In this document: piece after piece, positions 45,001-57,402 of the stretch | How positions within the stretch are numbered: the first letter of the stretch is position 1 | How the letters are laid out: every line of letters begins with the position of its first letter | From: Sparassis latifolia | Taxonomy: Eukaryota; Basidiomycota; Agaricomycetes; Polyporales; Sparassidaceae | Direction of reading: 5' to 3' | NCBI GenBank assembly: GCA_018466975.1 | Contig: CM031560.1 | Coordinates: 992,001-1,056,000, forward strand | Length of the DNA stretch: 64,000 nt | The notes under the pieces: generated by a model | Told to the model about the DNA's origin: nothing | Seen by the model: the letters and a program-made list of their open reading frames with translations, nothing else | The model's database searches: none | Program-made: the position numbers and the translations under genes

Positions 45001-47160
45001 GTGAAAACCACATGTCCTTCTGATGGGATGCAATATGCATCTAACGGAGGAAGTAACGCAGACTGCAGCATCAATGGTCTGTCAGATGATGATTCAATGC
45101 GTGAGAAACGTTTAACCCAGATTTATCTACCAAAATGGTGAACTGACTGCATTAGTCCTTGTGTATCTGACACGGCTGCGTATGGCGAGCCGTTTGCATC
45201 CACCTCAATGAGGGAGATCGTCTCTATTCGATCCTGCATATCGTGCATCGAATCAACCCTTATGGGAAAGCGAGAATATGCGCCATACCGGCAGAACAAC
45301 GGTGCAGGACTCTTCATTGGTCCACTGTACGTCACGAATACCAGACAACGGTTGTGTGAATAGGTGTCTCAAGTCATGACCGTGCCATTCAAAAATCTGC
45401 GAATAGCGATCAGACACAAAGTACTTGCTGGGACAAAGGAGCCTACCGATAGCTCTGACTGGGACCAATAAATTGCGCGGACTCCCGCGCCACAAGAGGT
45501 GGCTCGCGATCCGAGAATCCTTCCCCGCAGCGGGATATCTCCGATATCAACCTCTTCGCTGACTTGGAAGTGACCCCGAAAGCTGCCCTTAGCGTCTTCG
45601 GGAGCGCCCGCCTTCGATAACGACTTGAGCACTTTGAAGGGGTTAGATAACGGAGGAGCGGCGGAAGAATCTGGCTCTTGCGAGCCGCTGTCGGCCGAAT
45701 TTACGGAAGGCGCCAAGGACTGTAACACGAGGCGGCGCGATGATAATACGTGGAACAAAGTCAGCTTGCCTACGGAGTAGTTCTTAGCATGGTGAAGGGT
45801 GCCAAAGGAGCCCACAGACTCACCATCTCCCTCATGCTGAAGGCCGACACCTTCCACCGGTCCAGCGACAGTCCAGTCACCTATCTTTTCAAGGCTCGCA
45901 CTATTTGGAGTCCTTTTGCACGTGGTTCGAAGTTCAAACATAACGATCCGTGTCTGGTCTTCGATGTCGATGTCAGCTTCATGCTGACTTCCAGAAAAGA
46001 GAACGTCGCGAGTTGCACAAGCGATCAAAACAAATGACTTCAGATTACATACAAGGAAATGACAGCAGACAGATTCAGAGAGTATGCAATGATTTATCGG
46101 AAATCCCTCGCACCTCGCCGCACACGGCAATGTTAAGACTTTTCCACACCCAGATAGCAGATGATGCTGGGCTGGCCTTACTGACGGAAGAAATTGGAAT
46201 ATCCCCGTCATCCAAGTGGACTGATGCAACGCACGACCCGTCTATCGTGGCGTATATAGCAATATCGCTGCAACAATCACAGTCAATCAGATAAGCGAAG
46301 GGAAGGCAATTTACTTGCCCTGTCTGTTGCAATGCAATGATATGACGATTGTTGTCGTAAACTCTAAGAGCTGTGATAGCATGCCCCGAACCGAATGACG
46401 GAGGTAAGATGTGATACTTGAGTGATAAAAGACATGGATAAGGAGCTTCTTGCAACTCTACATCGGGAGCTGGAGATGGAGGGCCCGACAGAGTTTTTGC
46501 TGAAGAGGCACCGGATCCAAGTACAGGCTTCAAGTTGTTTCCAGAAGAAGGAGATGGCCTTCCAATAGTACCCTTGTCGACATTGAGTGATGATGGGTCA
46601 TTAGGCTGCCTCTCTTTGACACCCCTGCCTTTGAGCATGCCTCTAAGCCTGTCCGGCTCCTCGTCAAAATCAACATAATTTTTGGGTGCCTCCACTTGCT
46701 CCTTAGAAACTGAGGACACTATACGAGACTGGGTGACAGGGAAGGGCAAGAAATTGGAATGTGTGGAAGACGGCGAAACGGAACGAGATGGGTGATGACC
46801 CAATCCAGTTACGTGGCTTCGGCTGGTAAGTCTCGGACTTCCAACAATCTCTTGGATATATCTGATACGCTCATGCTGGCCGACATGTGGGGACACGTGG
46901 AAGACATACAATGTGCCGTCTTCACAACCGAAAGCAGCCCCTTGTAGTGCACTGTCAGACTTGCCGTCTTGAGAAGCGGTAGATGAGAGTTCCCAGCAGG
47001 TAAGACATGATGGCGAGGCCGAGCAACAACTTAAATCCACGAAATCTCCGTCCAGTTCGCTTGTATCTTGGGTCGGGAACGTCAGAGGGAGTAAGAATGA
47101 GCTCCGAAGCATGGAACTGTGAGAGAGATGACCAGTGACTACTTCGTCAATCTTCGGCAC
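42074..47160 (-). CDS. WDR7 / rabconnectin-3 beta-like WD40 protein
   Basis: Large WD40 protein similar to WDR7 (rabconnectin-3 beta), which binds regulators of the V-ATPase. N-terminal part: SELDGDFVDLSCCSASPSC...FGCEDGTLYVFHV. A disordered Ser/Pro-rich region follows (about 46800-46500), then ALRVYDNNRHIIALQQTG. The middle has LLPIELNHIIVGYSKFSIE and helical repeats. The C-terminus is the best conserved: FPTVDFHMATQRLAVGTSEG, VVMYDLKTATRLYVLEGH, ATACSFSPDGRRLVTMSLEE and VGSSFTSFFNPGAPPRQGHG. Many short introns; the total is more than 1,300 residues. The true start is uncertain and may lie upstream of 47160. Family assignment is from the C-terminal motif. Confidence 0.75.
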
Positions 47161-47464
47161 CTTGCAACTGCAACTAGAGACTTGTTATGAGATGTGTATG
47201 TCGAAGTATGCTGACTCGAGAAGCGCCTTGAGGGGCCCGTTGCCGAATAAGGAAGTTGTGGTTTGTCTCATGAACTTGAACTTGTTCTTTCCAGCTTCTC
47301 ACCATCATGGGATATGTCTTCTGCGGTGTATTACTCACAGCTTCTAGGACGACACATAGTCTCCCCAGGCAGAATAGACACTCTGCTTCAATTTTCGTGC
47401 TGGCGACACCGATATTTATGGAATACTCCAGCCATCCAAGGAGTTTTGGTGTCACAGGCACTAC

Positions 47465-48101
47465 TACATCATCCGGGGCAGTACGATAGGAATGTCTGAA
47501 TCATGCTCGCCTGCTTCTGTTTCTCGTAGGAACAGAGACTGTTCTCCCTCAGTACTCGTCATCTGTGCGAGTACCCGGGTGACCACATCAAGCCGTTGAG
47601 CTTCAGACTGGCTATCTCGCCGTCTCGAGCTCGAGGCGCTGGTGTACGCATGAAGTTAGCAGTCTTCCAATCTTCATATAATCCTCGGCTTATTCATGAT
47701 TCCAATCGTCTGCATCCTGCACGCCCGAAGCTTTGAGCACATGCTTTGCATTCGGTCATCTTCTGTTGACTCGGGGCTCGCACATACCCAACAGATCAGC
47801 ATCCATGCAAAGTCGGCCCCCCAATCCTGAACTTTATGCAGGCTCCAGAACTTCAGATGGACAGAGCGGCGCCCTTGCCGACACTTCGATCGTTCATCCC
47901 GGACGTACATGGTCGATTCTCTGCAACTTTGTCGGAACAGCTCAGAAGTATCATGGTCTTGGCATTACGAATCTCATACTCGCGCACTAACGCCGCATGC
48001 CGGGTCAGTGTATGAGTATGTCGATAAGTAACTCACAACTCGTGATAGCCTGCTGCTCCGCGTGCTCTCGATCCTGCACCGCTCTCGTCATCTGAACCCA
48101 T
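47465..48101 (-). CDS. Hypothetical small protein
   Basis: Starts MGSDDESGAGSRARGAAGYHEL at 48101, then an intron, EYEIRNAKTMILLSCSDKVAE, further introns, and a last exon with SQSEAQRLDVVTRVLAQMTS...TEAGEHDSDIPIVLPRMM (TAG at 47467-47465). Family not recognised. Its start codon is 29 bases from that of the divergent gene at 48131. Confidence 0.5.
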
Positions 48102-48130
48102 CCTCTATCTGATAGTTTGGAGTGGCACTG

Positions 48131-49128
48131 ATGGCGGTCATTCCACGCGGGGCATCGGATGGTAAAGCGCAGGTGCAATCGTCGCGTATAACCATTAGCA
48201 CAGCGGTCGGGCTAATCATCGGTGTTCGTGAGTGATTTTTCTTCCGTACGGCGAGCACATTACGAATGACCGCGCCTCGTGTCTTCCCCTCTCATTTCTA
48301 GTGTGTCTTTTCGGCCTGATCATCAGTTACCAGCTACTATTCTGTAAACGGAGGCCTACTCTTCACACTAAACGCACACTACTCTCTGTTCCTCGACCTA
48401 TCCCCCGATCATCATCCACACACCCATCTACGTCCGTTTTGTCTGGATCTGCCTCATGTTTCGGTAGATTCAAGACTAAGACCGCCGGCGGTACACCTCC
48501 GAAGAAACGCGAAGTGTTACGGTCGTTGTATTTGCCCTCTACACGACACGTTGAGCTCCCAGTTACGCGACCGAAGGTGCTCAGACGGTCCCGGGTGAAT
48601 CAACGTCTCTGCGGGGCCACACGCATTAACTCTCCGCATACCCCTATCCACCGACGACACTACACGCAGCTGGACGAGAGCCTCTACTCGAGTCCTTCCC
48701 CTTCGAAGCACACGGAGAAACCTCCCGCTGCGTGGATCTCGTCTCGATCGCCGTCTTATGACGATGTGCCTCCCACTCCTACGTCCGCCAAGGCCAAGAC
48801 ACGGTGCACGTGGAGTGAAGCTTCTCCCGTGCCTCTTTCGCCACCTCCTGCATACGTTCGCGGAACACCTGTGCGACGTGTATGTCAGGTGATCGGAGAA
48901 AGCCGTACGATACCGCCGGCCTACAGTCGAGGAGATCGAGGGAACATCCCTGGAGCTGCCAATGACAACGATTCGAGAGGAGGGGGTGAGGGAGATCTTC
49001 CGGATGTTGTAGTCGAGGAATCACCCATTGTCCGATTCCATAGTACTTCAGCTGCGGCGAGCTCGAGTAGTGTTTTTGTGATTTTGGGTGATGGTGAATC
49101 GGACAGTGATAGCAACAGTATATTCTGA
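48131..49128 (+). CDS. Single-pass membrane protein, unknown
   Basis: Exon 1 (MAVIPRGASDGKAQVQSSRI...TAVGLIIGV) is joined in phase to exon 2 (about 48300 onward: LCLFGLIISYQLLFCKRR). The hydrophobic stretch across the junction is one membrane segment with a short N-terminal side. The rest is low-complexity, rich in Pro, Ser and Arg, with PPAY-type motifs (PPPAYVRG, PPAYSRG) that could bind WW domains of a Rsp5-type ubiquitin ligase. It ends GDGESDSDSNSIF. The layout resembles arrestin-adaptor-like fungal membrane proteins, but that is only a suggestion. Confidence 0.65.
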
Positions 49129-49609
49129 TAGGTTCATTTCGCGAGACCACGTCGAGTAGGCGTGCATCAATATGGATCGTTGTTCTAGAGAAGTCATTGT
49201 ACCACTGGCTATGGTGTGAGCGTGTCAGTCAATTTTTCCGCGGTGATAGATAGGTACTGGCATAAACAGAATGGATATGTACTGGCATTAAGACCAAAGG
49301 TATCTATGAATGGGCATAAGCGAGACGCAGCAGAAAACACAGTATCTGAGTGGCCACTGGTTGATCACGACTAATGACCGGTTCCTATGTACGTATGTTA
49401 TATATTCAAGGATCTGTTTTGCGTAGAAATGCATCACCAGGATGCGTGGACTAACAAGACGGAGTAAAAAGCTGATAAGACAAGTGTGAACACTTCGAGG
49501 TAGTATCGTTATGAAGGAATGACTACATCTGGTCTACACGTTAGAACATCTTGGAAAGAGGGGGGATGGAGCTACTCACTAGAAAGTGGTGTCAGGCTCG
49601 AGTATCCAC
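49129..49609. other. Intergenic DNA, nothing recognised
   Basis: No coding or structural signal seen between the convergent genes ending at 49128 and 49610. Confidence 0.3.
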
Positions 49610-50178
49610 CTATTGTTCTCCAAAGCGTGACAAGAATGACGATGGAACAGTATTCGGAGTATCTAGCCCGGTAAGGTCATCTAGGCTTGACGAAGCAGGT
49701 GCAGGATTAGTGCTTGGCGTGATGAGACCCCGAGGCACTGATGCAGAGGGCACGCCAGAATTCAACGGAGTGAACGCCATCTGAGGCATTGCCACAGAGT
49801 TGGAATATGAGGAAATATCCTCAATATGCCGCATACAGTGCATGCAAGACCTCGGCTCGTGACGGTCCATGGATTTCCTTGAGACACCTTCACCATGCAA
49901 GGATGATTGGTGAATGCTCCGCCTTTGCAAGAATGATTGACGAATGCTCCACAATTGCAAGCCGAAATTCGCTGTGGTGTTCATGAGTAATCGGAGCCCA
50001 GGAAGGGATTGTAAATCTTACCCAGAAGTCCTAACGTCCCCAGCACTAAAACCACGACATACAAAGGCGGTATGCCTGCGCTGGAAGTCGTACCTTCCGA
50101 GTTACAGGAAGGTATAGAGATGTCCATGTCCACAGCAGGCTGAGGATCGGAGTCTCCAATGGTAGGGAGGGGTGACAT
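49610..50178 (-). CDS. Small single-pass membrane protein, unknown
   Basis: MSPLPTIGDSDPQPAVDMD at 50178 leads to a hydrophobic segment PPLYVVVLVLGTLGLLA that runs across a 58-base GT...AG intron. Exon 2 (ANFGLQLWSIRQSFLQ) contains imperfectly repeated QSFL/QSSL units, a Cys pair (SCMHCMRH) and a Thr/Pro/Ser-rich tail ending at 49610. Length about 180 residues. No family recognised. Confidence 0.6.
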
Positions 50179-50344
50179 TGGCTTCAGCGTGCAGGGTATG
50201 TCAAGTACTACTCAGCGGGGAAAGTTATGCAGACTATCGTCCACTACAGCTCCTCTACTACACCTTAAATACCCAGTCGCAGCAACATAATGCGCATATC
50301 CATCCATAGCCATGGTGGTGAGGTACACGGCGGTGTGGTTATGC

Positions 50345-51098
50345 AGGACCCCCGACAATTGGCGGAAATGCCTGATCCTGAGAAGCCCAAAATGTCCGTT
50401 ACCAGAAGCCGATTTCTGGCCTGAAATGTCCGCAAAAAACCAGGCCTCCGGCCCTCGGAGGTCAAATTTGTCCGGGTTTTGGACCAGGCATCGGTTCAGC
50501 ACAGAAATGTCCGGGCTCCCAGATCAGGCCTCAGGAGGCTCCAATTTTTGTCCGTATTCACGAATCAGGCCTCGGGAGGCTCCAATTTTCAGAACTGCTT
50601 TCCGAGCTGCGAGAATGAAGGAATGAGCATGCCCCCTTGTGTAACACATTCTATCTATTACTTGAGATGGAATTCAAGGCTACTACGATAGTGACATCGT
50701 AAGGTAAGTACCTTCTACTGTTCTTTGTAGGTTTCCATCTTCAGGAAGACACTTATGTGAGGCCGCTGAGATATCAACTACAAACTTCGAAGCGGCGTGT
50801 CTGTGCGACCAGACAGCACCTAGAGAGCCTTTGAAGACAGTAGTAAGTCTGAGCCTGTCTGAGAGCCCCCTTCCGCCCCGGTGCCGGCCTCATACATAGA
50901 TAGGTTCGGCCGGGGTCGAACTTTGTCCGGAGGGGGATCAGGCATCAATGATTTCCGGTACGTCTGTCCGTGAAAAACCTCAGGCCGTCCACGGGTTGAC
51001 CCCCTGATTTGTCCGTGAAAAATCAGGGATGGCGCTCTCAAAAGTCCAAATTTTGTCCGAAATCGGCTCAGGGATCCTCCCCAATTGTCGGGGGTCCT
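50345..51098. mobile_element. hAT-like MITE (754 bp) with 8-bp target duplication
   Basis: Begins AGGACCCCCGACAATTGG and ends CCAATTGTCGGGGGTCCT, perfect 18-base inverted ends. Both ends are flanked by GGTTATGC (50337-50344 and 51099-51106), an 8-bp target duplication characteristic of hAT elements. It has no coding capacity and many TTTGTCCG/CGGACA motifs and GCCTCxGGAGGCTCCAATTTT-like units. It lies in the promoter region of ALG11, 128 bases from the start codon. Confidence 0.88.
50395..51068. repeat. TTTGTCCG / GGAGGCTCCAATTT repeats inside the MITE
   Basis: TTTGTCCG or AATGTCCG occurs at least eight times, and the CAGGCCTC-GGAGGCTCCAATTTT unit two to three times (about 50530-50595). They may be transposase-binding subterminal repeats. 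Confidence 0.55.
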
Positions 51099-51233
51099 GG
51101 TTATGCGCGATCGTGCAGGTCTTGCACCGATCGAGATAGATTCTCCGATAGTCTCGGAACCAGACGCATTATGGTCCATCGGCATTTACCGCTTAGCTGC
51201 CCAAGGCTATGTACTGCTGGGCACTCCAAGTCC

Positions 51234-53203
51234 ATGGCTATTTTCATTCTAGGATTGCTACTGCTGTTCGTATCAGCGACTTTCTTTGGTTTCATACGCA
51301 ACCTTCGCATAGAGAACAGCAGCCGTCGAAAACGTGTGCTCGGTGAACTCAGGCTATCCGGCAACCACATACTCGTGGGGTTTTTCCATCCGTATTGGTA
51401 AGATGGGTTGTGGTGTCCACTGAATGTGTCTCTGATCTTACCTAGTGCACTGAAGTAATGCAGGTGGAGGTGGAGAGCGCGTCTTGTGGACAGCGATTGC
51501 AATCTTGCAACGAACGGAGCCAGAAGTGGTGAGCGTGGTGTACACCGGAGATGTCGATGCCACAAAGGCGGATATCATTGCCAATGTTAAGGTTTGTCCT
51601 GTCTTCCGTGACTTTGTGGTGTCTCGACGAGCATCTTCCCAGTCTCGGTTCGACATTGACCTATCGCCACGAACTCTCCACTTCGTGTACCTTCATTCTC
51701 GCAATCTGGTCGAAGACTCGACATGGCCTCGATTCACCCTTCTGGGTCAAAGTCTTGGCTCCATGTTTCTGGCATGGGAGGCAATGTCCTCACTTATTCC
51801 GGATCTCTTCATTGGTATGTGGATATCCCTCAATGACCACGACATTGGTAGCTGAAGCCTTGTAGATACCATGGGATATGCCTTCACCTTTCACGTTGTG
51901 AAAATATTGGGCAATATCCCGATGGGTGCTTATGTGCACTATCCAACGATCAGCACAGATATGCTGGCTAGGGTGAAGTCACGCAAGAAATGGCATACGA
52001 ACTCGGACCACATCAGTTCTTCGAGTGTCCTTAGCCGAGGAAAGCTCCTGTGCGTCATGAGAACCAATTCCTGTCTTTTCTCCCCTTATCTTAATGCAGG
52101 TACTATCGCGTGTTCATGTATTATTATGCCTACTCTCTCCGGCAGGCGTCATTCCTCATGGTGAATTCGTCCTGGACCAAGAACCACGTTGACGCGATAT
52201 TGCAACATAGCGACCCACTCCTTGACGCCATTCATTTCTTTACACCAGTAACTCTGTTCCGGCTACTCTCGTGGGGACGGGCAGATCTACCGAAGTCTGC
52301 GCACATCGTCTATCCACCATGTGACACCTGCGAGATGGCCAAGTTCCCCCTCGAAGGGCGCGAACGTGTCATACTGAGCGTCGCACAGTTCCGGTCAGTG
52401 TCTTACGTGGCCGCTACAACATGTCCTAACGGGGATGTCTCTCGATAAGCCCGGAGAAGGATCACGCTGCGCAGTTGCACTCTTTCCATCAGTTGCTCAA
52501 AGCATACCCTGAGTACGGCATTCCTGGGGATCTGCAAGTCAAGCTTACCCTTGTCGGCGGGAGCCGCAATGCTGCAGACGCTGCGCGTGTGGAAGGCCTG
52601 CGCTCGCTCGCCGTCGAGCTGGGTATTGAGGTGTGTTTGTTACACCACCGCTTCGCCCCATTATACTCATTTCACGCTCTTGGCTTCCTGTACTGTCAGG
52701 AGCACGTGCGATTTGTGGTGAACGCTTCCTATGCAGAGATGCTCAATTGGCTCTCGCGTGCCAGCATCGGGCTTAGTACGATGGTGGATGAACACTTCGG
52801 CATCAATGTAGTAGAATACATGGTCAGTACGATAACTCCGCCGCCGCCAGGCAACTCTGCTGACGACGTCACCATCAGGCAGCTGGCGTAATCCCAGTGA
52901 CTCACGCGTCAGGAGGGCCCTTGAACGATATCGTAGTGCCGTTCAACGGCGAACCCACGGGTAAGATGGAGATAACTTACTTCGGATACTGAGTCAGCGT
53001 CTGACCACCCATTCATTGCAGGCTATCACGCAACCACCCCCGAAACGTTCGCACAGGCATTCCATACCGTGCTGACATTACCGCCTGAAGCCGAGGCTGC
53101 CCTGCGGCTTCGCGCGAGGACTTGGGCCGTACAGCGCTTCTCCGAGGAGGAGTTCGAGAAGGGGTGGAACGCGAGTGGGTGGAAGCAATGGGTATCTGCG
53201 TAA
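51234..53203 (+). CDS. ALG11: GDP-Man:Man3GlcNAc2-PP-Dol alpha-1,2-mannosyltransferase
   Basis: Adds the fourth and fifth mannoses to the dolichol-linked core on the cytosolic face of the ER (GT4 family). The N-terminus is a membrane anchor ([20 protein letters not shown]). [17 protein letters not shown] is joined over an intron whose acceptor is AAG. Then come [113 protein letters not shown] and the GT4 Glu motif [11 protein letters not shown] followed by [16 protein letters not shown]. It has about ten introns and ends WKQWVSA with TAA at 53201. Complete and typical. Confidence 0.93.
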
Positions 53204-53381
53204 GTGGTCATCCAAAGACATGGGTTTACCAGCATATCAGTCCCGCCACCTTTCCATCTGAATACGATTGTGAATATCTCGTGAAGGTGATGCGTAATCG
53301 AACAATTAATCGTATAGCATGTGTTTCAGACCGGACATCCAGAAATGCTGCCATCATGCTGCCACTCCAATTGTCTTCGGT

Positions 53382-55011
53382 TTACCCCAGCTTGACCATA
53401 ACCTTGTCAGCTTTCCCATGTATTTGCTGCAAACTCTCATAACCGCTAAGACCGAGAGTGATCTCAGTGTCGGCGAGAACACTTCTGAGAACGTTCTCGA
53501 CGCCCGCTTGGCCGCCAACTATGAGCCCGTAGATGTACGGCCTTGCATCTAAATAGAAGATATGAGAAGACTGTCATAAAAGATAGGAAGGGCGGGGCGC
53601 AAACTTACATAAAATACCTTGTGCGCCCAGCGCAATCGCTTTGAAGACGTCACTGCCGGTGCGGATGCCGGAGTCGAAGAGAATTGTCAACTTGCCGCTT
53701 GCCTGGGCTTCCTTCACCCTTGGGCTCTTCATGATTTGCTCGAGCGCATACAGTGCGGGAACGGCGCCGTCGACCTGACGGCCGCCTGCAGAGAACAAGT
53801 GAGACAGAATAATGGAATAAAGAACCTTTTTACTTGCCGTGATTAGACACGACGATTCCATCAATGCCATTGTCCATTGCAATCTCTGCATCCTGAGAAA
53901 TATGTCAAAGGTGGATTTGGGTGTCGATCTGTTCACATACTTCAACGGATAGGATGCCTTTCAAAATTAGCGGTCCATCCCAGTTATCACGGATGAACTT
54001 CAGGTCGTCCCAGCTTCTGAAAACGCCCGAAGCAGTCTCTCCCATGTACTTCACGCCCAAGTACGCGCGCTGCTTCAACGTCTCGTCCCCAGCCTTGATA
54101 CGCCTTTCCATCTCCTCTGGGTCATAGGGAAACGATGGTGCATCGTCTTCCGGGAACGGCTGGAGGCCATGCTTCGCCATGAACACCGGGTCCGTGAACC
54201 CAATCTGCGTGCCGACCCCGTGGAAGAAGGGTAAATAGGCGGTGTCAAGGTCATGTGGGCGCCAACCCAGAAGCATGGTATCGAGCGTAATCACGAGCGC
54301 ACTGAAGCCGTTCGCCTTTGCACGAGATATCAACGATAGTGTCAGATCGGGCGACACGGGCCTGCAAGGTGACATCGTAAGGCGGGGAGAACTAGAAGTT
54401 TAGTAATGGGAACTCACCAGTACAGCTGGTACCAGCGGGGACTGGACCCGCTGGCTTTGGCGACCGCCTCGATACTGCGGGTCGAAGCGGTGCTCATGAT
54501 GAAGGGAACACCGACTTGCGCCGCGGCTGCAGCAGAAGCAAGTTCTCCATCAGCATGATAAAGGGTTTGGACACCGATTGGAGATAGGAACAGAGGGGAT
54601 GGATATTTGACTCCAAAGATAGTGGTCTGTGGAGCGGAATCCTGATTCAACAACGTGTGAGATAGGCATGCGGATGATGTACTTGCCTCTAAATTGCGCA
54701 TTGTGACGTCGCGCAGCATTCGGGGTATGATCCTCCACTTAGTAAACTCTACTAAATTGGCGTCACACGTAGAACTCGTTCCTGCACTACCGAAGGCATA
54801 GAGAAATGCATCTGAATGGGGATTCGGAGTCAGTCAGCCGAGTAAGTTATTCAAGCATGGAATGATACGCACCTTGTCGATCCTTCAGCTTCTGTCGTGC
54901 AGTTTCTTCGAGCTTCTTGACATCAATTGTACCGCCAACAGGGATTCTGCGCTTGACATACGAGTCCCTCATGAACGCAGACCATTTCGACGAGGCAACA
55001 CGGTCAGCCAT
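53382..55011 (-). CDS. FMN-dependent alpha-hydroxy acid oxidase/dehydrogenase (lactate 2-monooxygenase type)
   Basis: TIM-barrel flavoenzyme of the glycolate oxidase/lactate monooxygenase family. MADRVASSKWSAFMRDSYVK begins at 55011. Then FTKWRIIPRMLRDVT, FLSPIGVQTLYHADGE (FMN-binding region), STASTRSIEAVAKASG and RWYQLYW. The active site SNHGGRQVDGAVPALYAL contains the catalytic His and substrate Arg, and DSGIRTGSDVFKAIALGAQG binds the FMN phosphate. It ends IHGKADKVMVKLG. There is no cytochrome b5 domain, unlike yeast Cyb2, so a soluble oxidase is likely. It is convergent with ALG11, 178 bases apart. The substrate is not settled. Confidence 0.88.
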
Positions 55012-55728
55012 AGCTTCTAGATAGTAGCTACCAGTGGCAAATAGTAGCGGGGGAAAAGCGGGAAAACGCCTTGGACCTGAGCATCCTGAACTTATTAGGT
55101 CTGATATACCGTGTGTATGGATATGCTATCATGATTATCCGCAGACACGATATAGGGGATTGGCACGACGCGGACGAAGTCTCCGCCGGATCTTTCTGAC
55201 TCTGGCGTATGAGGAACCATATTTCGCGTAGATACAGCATCCTTCACCGGCGATCTGTAATAGATAGTTCGCGGTTCGCCGACCATAACATGACCGGTCA
55301 AGTGCCGGTCTCGTGGCTTCAGGACTTCGGGCAGTAAGCTCCAAGTGTGTTGCGAAGGAGCCGCAGGCTTCGTCGCGAGCACATATACACCTTGTTCTCA
55401 TGCATCACGCTCACGACGTTTGAGGTGAACCGGTATTCATCATCACGTCATAGCATCAGTAAGACGAGTCTATCCAGCAGCAGAAATGCGGCTCAGCAAA
55501 TGACACACCGCAACCATCCATGTTGGTGGAATGAATAAATGTGCTCGGCGTGGAGAGCGCGAAGAAAAAAGGTAGATGACCTCACCGTCCGACTATGCCT
55601 TCCGAACGATCCAAAGACAGAGCCTGACGGGATTCCAAGGTTGGGAAACATCAAGACAGTAGGGGTATGCTGGAAATGCCACGTTGACATGTACACGCAC
55701 TTCATAGCACGTCGACAATCACATGAAG
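55012..55728. other. Intergenic region, nothing recognised
   Basis: About 700 bases between the oxidase start and the 3' end of the CCDC25-like gene. Frames on both strands are short and have no family motifs. Confidence 0.35.
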
Positions 55729-56773
55729 TCATCTTCCAACTCCCTCACAGACTTCTTTGGCCCAGATGACTCTTCATCACTTTCGGCTTCTTGGTTAAAC
55801 AGCGTGTCGTAGGATCGTGCTGCCTTTTCTGCTTCCCGTGCTCGAGCAAGCTCTACGTCGGCCTTTTCTACATGACCAGTCGACGAACGTCAGGAACAAG
55901 ATGTAGCGAGCACACGGTGTCAGCAGGGCATACCTTCTGCGCCGCCGCTGCCCTTCTTATCGCACTCTCCTGTTTGATACGCTCAACGCGCTCTTGTTCG
56001 TGATCAACCTCTCTCTCGACTTTTGTCTTGTTGAGCCGATTCACAATTGGATTTTCGCGCTTCGCGACGTGGACTGTTTCGCTGTCAGCCATACCATTGA
56101 CATAGATGCCGAAAACAATCGTACTTCGCTTCACCTGTTCCAGCGTACGTCAGTTTCATGGAGCGAGTAAAATAACAAGGTTTTAGCTTACCCGCTTATC
56201 GTTATGGAATGATACTTGGCCAACTGCCATGTCACCAGTTTTCTGTGGAGGACAGACTTTATATAGGAAGTGAAGGAGTGGTGTCCACACGAACCTTTAG
56301 GTTGTCCGCTGGGGTGTATATAATCGTAAGGTTGTCCTTCTTGTTCCCTGTATTCTGCGGCGTCAAATTCAAATCACACATCGCACGCTACTGCAAAACA
56401 TCAACCTACCTTCAATCGAGTTCGCCTTGACAAGCTGAGCACAATCTACGAGGAGGGGCTCTGGTATGTTCTCCCACGACATCCCCTCCGGCATTCGCAA
56501 GTACACATGGGCAGACGAGAGCTTGTCGACATGAAACCAAACATCTTGTGGCCATGCGTATTTGATGAGGTCTTCATCTGCGAGAGATCGACGCTGGATC
56601 TTGAGGATCACGACGAGAATCCATACAGTACATGCAGTCGATGCTTACTTTCGACCTTGTCCTTACCCATGTAGAGGACGACGGGAGGGTTCGCCGCTGC
56701 ACGCGTATTTAAGCCCAGGCTACTTCGCACCGCGGGAAGGTGACTCGCCTGTTGAACTGAAGAATAGAACCAT
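55729..56773 (-). CDS. CCDC25-like protein with NFACT-R domain
   Basis: Similar to CCDC25/yeast Jlp2 (DUF814, NFACT-R RNA-binding domain). Exons: MVLFFSSTA (ATG 56773), then [83 protein letters not shown] and [20 protein letters not shown]. After the charged coiled coil comes a tail, [18 protein letters not shown], ending LEDDFM. The first intron begins GC (CAG|GCGAGT) and ends GTGCAG, a non-canonical GC-AG intron. The gene is single and complete. Confidence 0.88.
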
Positions 56774-57023
56774 TACGATACAAATCGCAGGGCGAGGTAG
56801 AGAAACTGGAGCAGAGCAAGAGATGCCAGTGGTAAGGCAAGATGATCATCGTGGCTCATCGATCATCGTGCATCATGATCATGGCTAGTCACTGCACGAG
56901 CAGACAAAATTGGCAAGGGACTAGGTTCGAGTGCTGTCCAAGGCACATTACATTCCAGTACATTAATATTATAATGGTCCTGTCCACTAGATGGCACGAC
57001 AGAACGGAGATTATCGGTCTTCA

Positions 57024-57395
57024 TCATGAATTCCGTGTGCTGAATGCGCCGTAAGGTGACTCACTTGCGCGTCGACTGCCGAGAAACAGCCTGAAGATGT
57101 TGTCGCCCTCGCCCAGCTGTACTTGAGATGCGCCGTCAAATTTCAATCCGAATTCAAAGTTTTTCTGAGATAGATCATACTGCGTATGCCTTCCTTTCAG
57201 CTGTGGAACCCATGGATATTGGACACCTCCTAGTATAACGTAGGATACGGTGGTAACGATGTCCGTACGAGCTGACAGAGAAAAGGCGTAAGTCCGTCCC
57301 AACCGCGGAGATCGATACAACTTGTCGCAATCTATGGAAGCCTCAAGTAGCACTCCTAACGCCAACTTTTGAGGCAGGTGAGAAGCCAGCTTACC
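57024..57395 (-). other. Possible unassigned coding segment
   Basis: An open frame directly 3' of RAI1 with protein-like composition: KLALGVLLEASIDCDKLYRS, TYAFSLSARTDIVTTVSYVI, GGVQYPWVPQLKGRHTQYDL and NNIFRLFL-like ending (EGDNIFRLFLGSRR). No start of its own is seen and the frame runs back into the RAI1 exon. It may be a pseudogene fragment or an exon of an unseen gene. Confidence 0.3.
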
Positions 57396-57402
57396 CCGCA
57401 GA

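Noticed and set aside
42733..46294. Several plus-strand frames of 70-147 codons
   Set aside because: They are antisense shadows of the WDR7-like gene and carry no family motifs.
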